A stretch of 64,000 nt of DNA from Leifsonia sp. SCN 70-46 (GTDB lineage: Bacteria > Actinomycetota > Actinomycetes > Actinomycetales > Microbacteriaceae), in NCBI GenBank assembly GCA_001725325.1, contig MEFY01000002.1, forward strand, positions 2,297,559 to 2,361,558, in the 5' to 3' direction. Of the stretch, positions 61,962-64,000 are shown piece after piece. How positions within the stretch are numbered: position 1 is the first letter of the stretch; each line of letters begins with the position of its first letter. Made by a program: the position numbers and the translations under genes. Under the pieces are notes generated by a model, which worked only from the letters and a program-made list of their open reading frames with translations, searched no databases and was not told the DNA's origin.

Positions 61962-63512
61962 ATGGCAGTCAACGACGACACCGCACCCGTGACCGACCTG
62001 GGCGGGAAGGGCCTCGCGAGCGGAACGCTCGGGCTCTTCGGCTCGACCGTGATCGGTCTGGCCTCCACGGCACCCGTCTACTCGCTCGCCGCGACCCTCG
62101 GCTTCGTCGTGCTCGCCGTGGGCGCCCAGGCGCCCATCGCGTTCATCATCGCCTTCATCCCCATGCTGCTCATCGCCTTCGCGTACCGCGAGCTCAACCG
62201 CGCGGTGCCCGACTGCGGCACGACCTTCACGTGGGCGACGAAGGCCTTCGGCCCGCGCGTGGGGTGGATGGGCGGCTGGGGCGTCGCCGTCGCGGGGATC
62301 GTCGTGCTCGCCAACCTCGCCCAGATCGGCGGGAAGTACTTCTGGCTGCTCGTCAACGCCGACCTCGCGTCCGACCCCGTCATCGTGACGGCCACGGGCG
62401 TCGTGTTCATCGCGCTCATGACGTTCATCAGCTACCGCGGCACCGAGATCGGCGAGAAGCTGCAGAACGTGCTGCTGGGCATCCAGTACCTCGCCCTCAT
62501 CATCTTCGTCGTCGCGGCGATCGTCGCCGTCGCGACGGGCACGGCCCCGGAGGGCGCGACGGCGCCCGACCTGTCGTGGTTCAACCCGTTCGCCTTCGAG
62601 TCGGCGTCGAGCTTCGTCGAGGCGATCCTGCTCGCCCTCTTCATCTACTGGGGCTGGGACACGTGCCTCGCCCTCAACGAGGAGACGAAGGACCCGGAGC
62701 GCACGCCCGGGCGCGCGGCGATCCTCTCGACGCTCATCCTGCTCGTCACCTACGTCGGTGTCACCGTGGCGGCCATGGCCTACGCGGGCCTCGGCGCGAG
62801 CGGGCTGGGCCTCGGCAACGAGGACAACGCGGAGGACGTCTTCTTCGCCCTCAAGAACGTGCTGTTCGGGCCGTTCGCCTGGCTGCTCGTCGTCGCCGTG
62901 CTCGTCTCGGCGGTGTCGTCGACGCAGACCACGATCCTGCCGACGGCGCGCGGGACGCTCGCGATGGCCGCCTACAAGGCCCTGCCGCGGCGCTTCGGCG
63001 TCGTGCACCCGAAGTACCACACGCCCGCCTTCTCGACGATCGTCATGGGCGTGGTCGCGACGGTGTTCTACGTGGGGCTCACGATCGTGAGCGAGGACTT
63101 CCTCTCCGACACGATCCTCTCGCTCGGCCTCGCGATCGCCTTCTACTACGCGATAACAGGGTTCGCGTGCGTGTGGTTCTTCCGCCGGGAGCTCTTCGCG
63201 TCGGCCCACAACGTGTTCTTCAAGTTCCTGTTCCCGCTCCTGGGGGCGCTCATGCTCACCGCCGCCTTCATCTTCTCGGCGATCGACATGTTCAACCCCG
63301 ACTACGGCTACACGGTGCTGTTCGGGGTCGGCGGGGTCTTCGTCGTCGGGGTCGGCTCGCTCGCCGTGGGCGTCGTGCTCATGATCGTGTGGTCGTTCTT
63401 CCGGGCGTCGAAGCCGTTCTTCCGCGGCGAGTCGCTCAACGAGTCGACCGAGGTGCTCGTGCCCGAGGAGTCGGTGCCGACGCGGCGCTCGGTCGACGGG
63501 GGCCTCGCTTAA
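61962..63512 (+). CDS. APC family amino acid permease
   Basis: ~12 TM helices; VIGLASTAPVYSLAATLG; YRELNRAVPDCGTTFTWATKAFGPRVGWMGGWGV; WGWDTCLALNEETKDPERTPGRA. Confidence 0.94.
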   Translation: MAVNDDTAPVTDLGGKGLASGTLGLFGSTVIGLASTAPVYSLAATLGFVVLAVGAQAPIAFIIAFIPMLLIAFAYRELNRAVPDCGTTFTWATKAFGPRVGWMGGWGVAVAGIVVLANLAQIGGKYFWLLVNADLASDPVIVTATGVVFIALMTFISYRGTEIGEKLQNVLLGIQYLALIIFVVAAIVAVATGTAPEGATAPDLSWFNPFAFESASSFVEAILLALFIYWGWDTCLALNEETKDPERTPGRAAILSTLILLVTYVGVTVAAMAYAGLGASGLGLGNEDNAEDVFFALKNVLFGPFAWLLVVAVLVSAVSSTQTTILPTARGTLAMAAYKALPRRFGVVHPKYHTPAFSTIVMGVVATVFYVGLTIVSEDFLSDTILSLGLAIAFYYAITGFACVWFFRRELFASAHNVFFKFLFPLLGALMLTAAFIFSAIDMFNPDYGYTVLFGVGGVFVVGVGSLAVGVVLMIVWSFFRASKPFFRGESLNESTEVLVPEESVPTRRSVDGGLA

Positions 63513-63521
63513 GATCGAGGG

Positions 63522-64000
63522 GTGCCGCTGACTCGACGCCAGATCTACCGACGTCGCCGCATCGCCGTCTTCGGGGGCGGGCTCGTCGTGCTCGCCACGG
63601 CGTTCTACCTGCCGCTCACGCTCCTCGCGCCGCTGCGCTCCGTCGCGCCCGTCGTGGAGACGTACACGCCGCCCGCCGCCGTGCAGCCCGCCGTCACGTT
63701 CCCCTCGTACGGCGCCTCGGGCGTGGGCGCCGTCGGATACCCGGGCGTGCTCGCGAGCGCGGGGTCGACGGATGCCCTCCCGATCGCCTCGATCTCGAAG
63801 ATCATCACCGCCCTCGTCGTGCTCGACCAGCACCCGATCACCCTCGACGACCCGGGGCCCGACATCACCTTCGGCGACGTCGACCAGGGCTTCTACGACG
63901 CGCAGCTCGCCGACGGGGGATCGGTAGGGGAGATGTACGTGGGTCTCACCCTCTCGCAGCGCGACGTCATGAACGTCATGCTCATCGAGTCGGCGAACAA
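63522..64000 (+). CDS. D-alanyl-D-alanine carboxypeptidase-like protein, N-terminal part (truncated by window)
   Basis: N-terminal TM, then LPIASISKIITALVVLD (SxxK) and IESANN (SxN). Confidence 0.82.
   Translation, partial: MPLTRRQIYRRRRIAVFGGGLVVLATAFYLPLTLLAPLRSVAPVVETYTPPAAVQPAVTFPSYGASGVGAVGYPGVLASAGSTDALPIASISKIITALVVLDQHPITLDDPGPDITFGDVDQGFYDAQLADGGSVGEMYVGLTLSQRDVMNVMLIESAN

Noticed and set aside
61233-63833. 866-aa minus-strand ORF opposite the APC permease
   Set aside because: Antisense shadow ORF; Arg/Glu/Asp/His-rich, no domain, overlaps a clear permease

Overview
This 64-kb window is high-GC actinobacterial chromosome, most like Microbacteriaceae by gene content and order (inference). 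I found no rRNA, tRNA, CRISPR, prophage or transposase genes.

Conserved backbone: uvrC(3' end)-rapZ-whiA, sodA, gap-pgk-tpiA-secG-rbpA, the pentose-phosphate operon tkt-tal-pgi-zwf-opcA-pgl, ctaB/ctaA, a sufB-D-Rieske-C-T cluster, bioY, an ABC-F gene, surf1, fabG, serB, glgC/glgA, rpmE2 and treS.

Most interesting regions:
(i) A compact minus-strand unit at 21.7-25.8 kb: GH6 secreted glucanase, OmpR-type regulator with a long Pro/Ala linker, processive family-2 glycosyltransferase and a lipoprotein. It looks like an exopolysaccharide/beta-glucan module.
(ii) A single-ORF DnaQ-type exonuclease-Nudix fusion at 35.4-36.7 kb.
(iii) A ~16.5-kb accessory catabolic locus (41.7-58.3 kb). It joins a large glycosidase, sugar ABC importer, Gfo/Idh oxidoreductase, PmoA-like protein and LacI regulator to an FAD oxidoreductase, enoyl-CoA hydratase, CaiB-type CoA transferase, atypical SDR, DapA-family aldolase, GntR regulator and enolase-superfamily enzyme. 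Two near-identical LacI-like operator candidates lie at both ends, and a perfect FadR-type palindrome precedes the last operon.

All functional calls are from reading the translated sequences. No database search was run.
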